Positions 63,001 to 64,000 of a DNA stretch of 64,000 bases are shown here, piece by piece. Every line of letters begins with the position of its first letter. The stretch's first letter is position 1. A model generated the notes under the pieces. It did not search any database, had not been told where the DNA came from, and saw only the letters and a list, made by a program, of their open reading frames with translations. Both the position numbers and the translations under genes were made by a program. Origin of the DNA: Duganella sp. Root336D2 (GTDB lineage Bacteria > Pseudomonadota > Gammaproteobacteria > Burkholderiales > Burkholderiaceae_D); NCBI RefSeq assembly GCF_001425005.1, contig NZ_LMDB01000037.1:67269-131268 (forward strand). Direction: 5' to 3'.

Positions 63001-64000
63001 TGCCCAGTCGAACCTGGCCGCTGCCACCGCGGCCGGCCAGCAGCAATACGGGGTGGGCGACTTGCAGGGCTTCCTGCGCGCACTGGATGACATCGAGCAG
63101 CGGCTCAGCGCGCCCGACGGCCTGTCGTCGCTGGTGGCGCGGCTGCGCCAGTCGGCCGATCCGCTTGCCCTGGCACGTGCCGGGGCTGCCTCGCGGCAGG
63201 CCCTGGCCCGCCTGGCGCAATGCCTCGGGCAAGAGCTGGTGCTGGACGCTGGCATGCGATTGGACGCGCTGGCCGAACTGCTGCGCGACTTGCGCGAAGC
63301 GCTGGATGATTTGCCGGACATGCTGCCGTTGCTGCGCGCAGTGCATGCCGCCGACCCGGCCTGCGCGCTAGCCCTGCAAGGCCTGGATTATGCGCCGCAA
63401 GGCCTGGACGCGCTGGTCGCCGACGAAGCGCTGCGCCGGGTCCTGCGCGCCGACCCGGTGCTCGCCCGTTTCAATGGCGCGGCACTGGCGCAGGCAGTAC
63501 ATGCCATGGCACTGCAGCAGCGCGAATTGCTGGCGCTGAATGCGCAGGTGGTGCAAGCCACGCAACACGCGCGCTTCAGCGAGCATGTCCGGGTGTCGGC
63601 CACGTCGGCCACCCAGCTCGATGACGATGCCAAGGCGTTCAAGAAGCTGTATGCAACCGGGCGCCGCGAGCTGGAACACGAGTTCGGCAAGAGCATGCGG
63701 CACCGCTCGATCCGCGACCTGAGCGATGACGAGACAGGGCTGGTGGTGAACGACCTGAAACCGATCTGGCTGATGAGCCCATTGTCGGTGTCGGATACGC
63801 TGCCGCTTTCCGCCGACCTGTTCGACGTGGTGATCTTCGACGAGGCCAGTCAGATTCCGACCGAGGAAGCGGTGCCGGCGCTATGCCGCGCGCGCCAGGT
63901 TGTAGTGGTGGGCGATGAAATGCAGTTGCCGCCCACCAGCTTCTTCAGCGCCAGCGCCGGCGAAGGCGATGACGAGATCCTGGTGGAAGAAGGCGGCGAA
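60056..64000 (+). CDS. DUF4011 / superfamily-1 helicase with N-terminal degenerate kinase lobe (3' end outside window)
   Basis: The frame is open from ATG 60056 to the window edge (1315 residues, continuing). Residues 30-215 read like a protein-kinase C-lobe: ALHGQGRVAALDPGDVLV occupies the catalytic-loop place without the HRD Asp, and SDVYMLGMLLASLACG matches the helix after the activation segment. No N-lobe with its Lys is present, so this is probably a pseudokinase. From about 245 a DUF4011 segment follows (LRDRLFDLSRRNRLLYF), then helicase domain 1 with Walker A GPPGTGKS (641-648) and Walker B in DVVIFDEASQIP (1257-1268). GDEMQLPP is motif III-like. Kinase-helicase architecture recalls MkoA of Mokosh anti-phage systems. 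Confidence 0.88.
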   Translation, partial: MSEHDVRTLRQLIEAQAGAALSTDDVLVLLLPLFNQVAALHGQGRVAALDPGDVLVDGEGALRLRLAEGQQPRMDLAAIHNLQPHPASGLNILGTLEQRRIDGGGTESNDLEVQLDLAAAITRPVHLPGPCSWEKLAGHHDEISDVYMLGMLLASLACGLDFQDGQDLQQFAGSRRNLFLVHDRLHPIVAAVIVEMTEVNRHERATDVAALAARLRTWRDQPQILDVQRALAGANGAAPRRTAVLNHLRDRLFDLSRRNRLLYFRPTAATVNLTVASVPLMLQVESIDAEQICTWGGPFAAELVAGKPVALQSWLRFDDQPYLPAALDQLISETRRDRAEYGFSNLRLVIAFLRWHNLKEAPDERITTPLLWLPVELVKRKGVRDQYVIQCTGGEAEFNPVLRHQLNQLYGIRLGETVDLSRTSLAEVHADILAQIRQSEPAVELRLVEKAAVRLVRQKALQRLQQYQRRRPTAGAKRSDGWLPPYSYAADDYRPLGRALFEHWVRPSVLPQRFEAGAAPIAAPRLAHMGEPVAQAEERAGYMLEETEGHRYAWDLDLTQVTLANFNYRKMSLVRDYAQLLDDPAPNPSFDRIFSIEPRALEAGVPPPLGPAEQWNVVAADATQNTAVRLARAQGSFIIQGPPGTGKSQTITNLIADYAGRGKRVLFVCEKRAALDVVFHRLKQSGLDSLCCLIHDSQADKKAYIADLRACYEKWVAGAPASAALAARRAQITDALAGQQATIDAFEAAIAGAPAELGVAVRSLLRRLAQALAMPELSPAWRERLPSLASWDQQRELVQRLHRAMRERFGLDSLAAHPFARLAAAVVADERAYGRLEQLCQEAEVLLDTLEPGSDATLQQALRDATDSQWLLDTGVANHLSLLEHGSPQFAALGALRSTLAGHVQSLATAQEATANWRDKLAPGDTLAALELAGRLEGSILRWLQPAWWRMRGEVQRRYDFSRHAVRPRYRQVLEALAAEHAAQSNLAAATAAGQQQYGVGDLQGFLRALDDIEQRLSAPDGLSSLVARLRQSADPLALARAGAASRQALARLAQCLGQELVLDAGMRLDALAELLRDLREALDDLPDMLPLLRAVHAADPACALALQGLDYAPQGLDALVADEALRRVLRADPVLARFNGAALAQAVHAMALQQRELLALNAQVVQATQHARFSEHVRVSATSATQLDDDAKAFKKLYATGRRELEHEFGKSMRHRSIRDLSDDETGLVVNDLKPIWLMSPLSVSDTLPLSADLFDVVIFDEASQIPTEEAVPALCRARQVVVVGDEMQLPPTSFFSASAGEGDDEILVEEGGE

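Overview
The window looks like chromosome of a betaproteobacterium of the Oxalobacteraceae, probably the Massilia/Duganella/Telluria group. This is inferred from GC-rich coding sequence, protein style and housekeeping blocks (rpsP-rimM-trmD-rplS, etfBA-acyl-CoA dehydrogenase, alaS, glnS, pyrF, sbcB). No database search was possible. I saw no rRNA, tRNA, CRISPR array, integrase or insertion sequence.

Layout. 0-7 kb: two divergent operons sharing a 447-bp control region. Leftward are a C39 peptidase, two outer-membrane barrel proteins and a DUF2059 protein. Rightward are four small secreted paralogues, each with a double-glycine-leader-like motif just after its signal peptide. The set resembles the Fil (putative pilus) loci of Acinetobacter. 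7-27.4 kb: ordinary genes, including MFS exporters, an M20 dipeptidase, a TraB/GumN protein, a chemotaxis receptor, LemA with two TPM-domain proteins, pyrF, sbcB, a cNMP-binding/GGDEF protein, a ribosome hibernation factor and a ferredoxin reductase. 27.4-31.4 kb: a small HTH protein, an unusual gene whose C-terminal half is 15 AYSGR repeats, and an orphan CHASE-type sensor kinase; three perfect FNR-type boxes lie in this stretch. 31.4-36 kb: glnS, a 172-bp element with 39-bp perfect inverted repeats, and a four-gene operon of a J-domain protein and three unrecognised soluble proteins. 36-48 kb: LysR/MFS pair, CoA-transferase, glycerophosphodiesterase, alaS, tusA, etfBA, acyl-CoA dehydrogenase and an ada-type repair gene broken by two single-base deletions. 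48-56 kb: polysaccharide deacetylase, proline dehydrogenase, LysE exporter, small membrane proteins, the rpsP-rimM-trmD-rplS block, a Nudix hydrolase, a CobD/CbiB-family protein and DUF3579. 56-64 kb: an M16 peptidase, a cytosolic M48-type peptidase and a large DUF4011/superfamily-1 helicase with an N-terminal degenerate protein-kinase lobe. The helicase runs off the window and resembles the kinase-helicase of Mokosh defence systems.

A family of short palindromic intergenic repeats (GGGTCAGACCC or GTGTCACACC type, often flanked by ACCGGT) recurs mainly between convergent genes and in places supplies the neighbour's stop codon.

The best candidates for undescribed biology are the AYSGR repeat protein with its FNR-box context, the C39/double-glycine-like secretion locus, the M48 plus pseudokinase-helicase cassette, and the J-domain operon.
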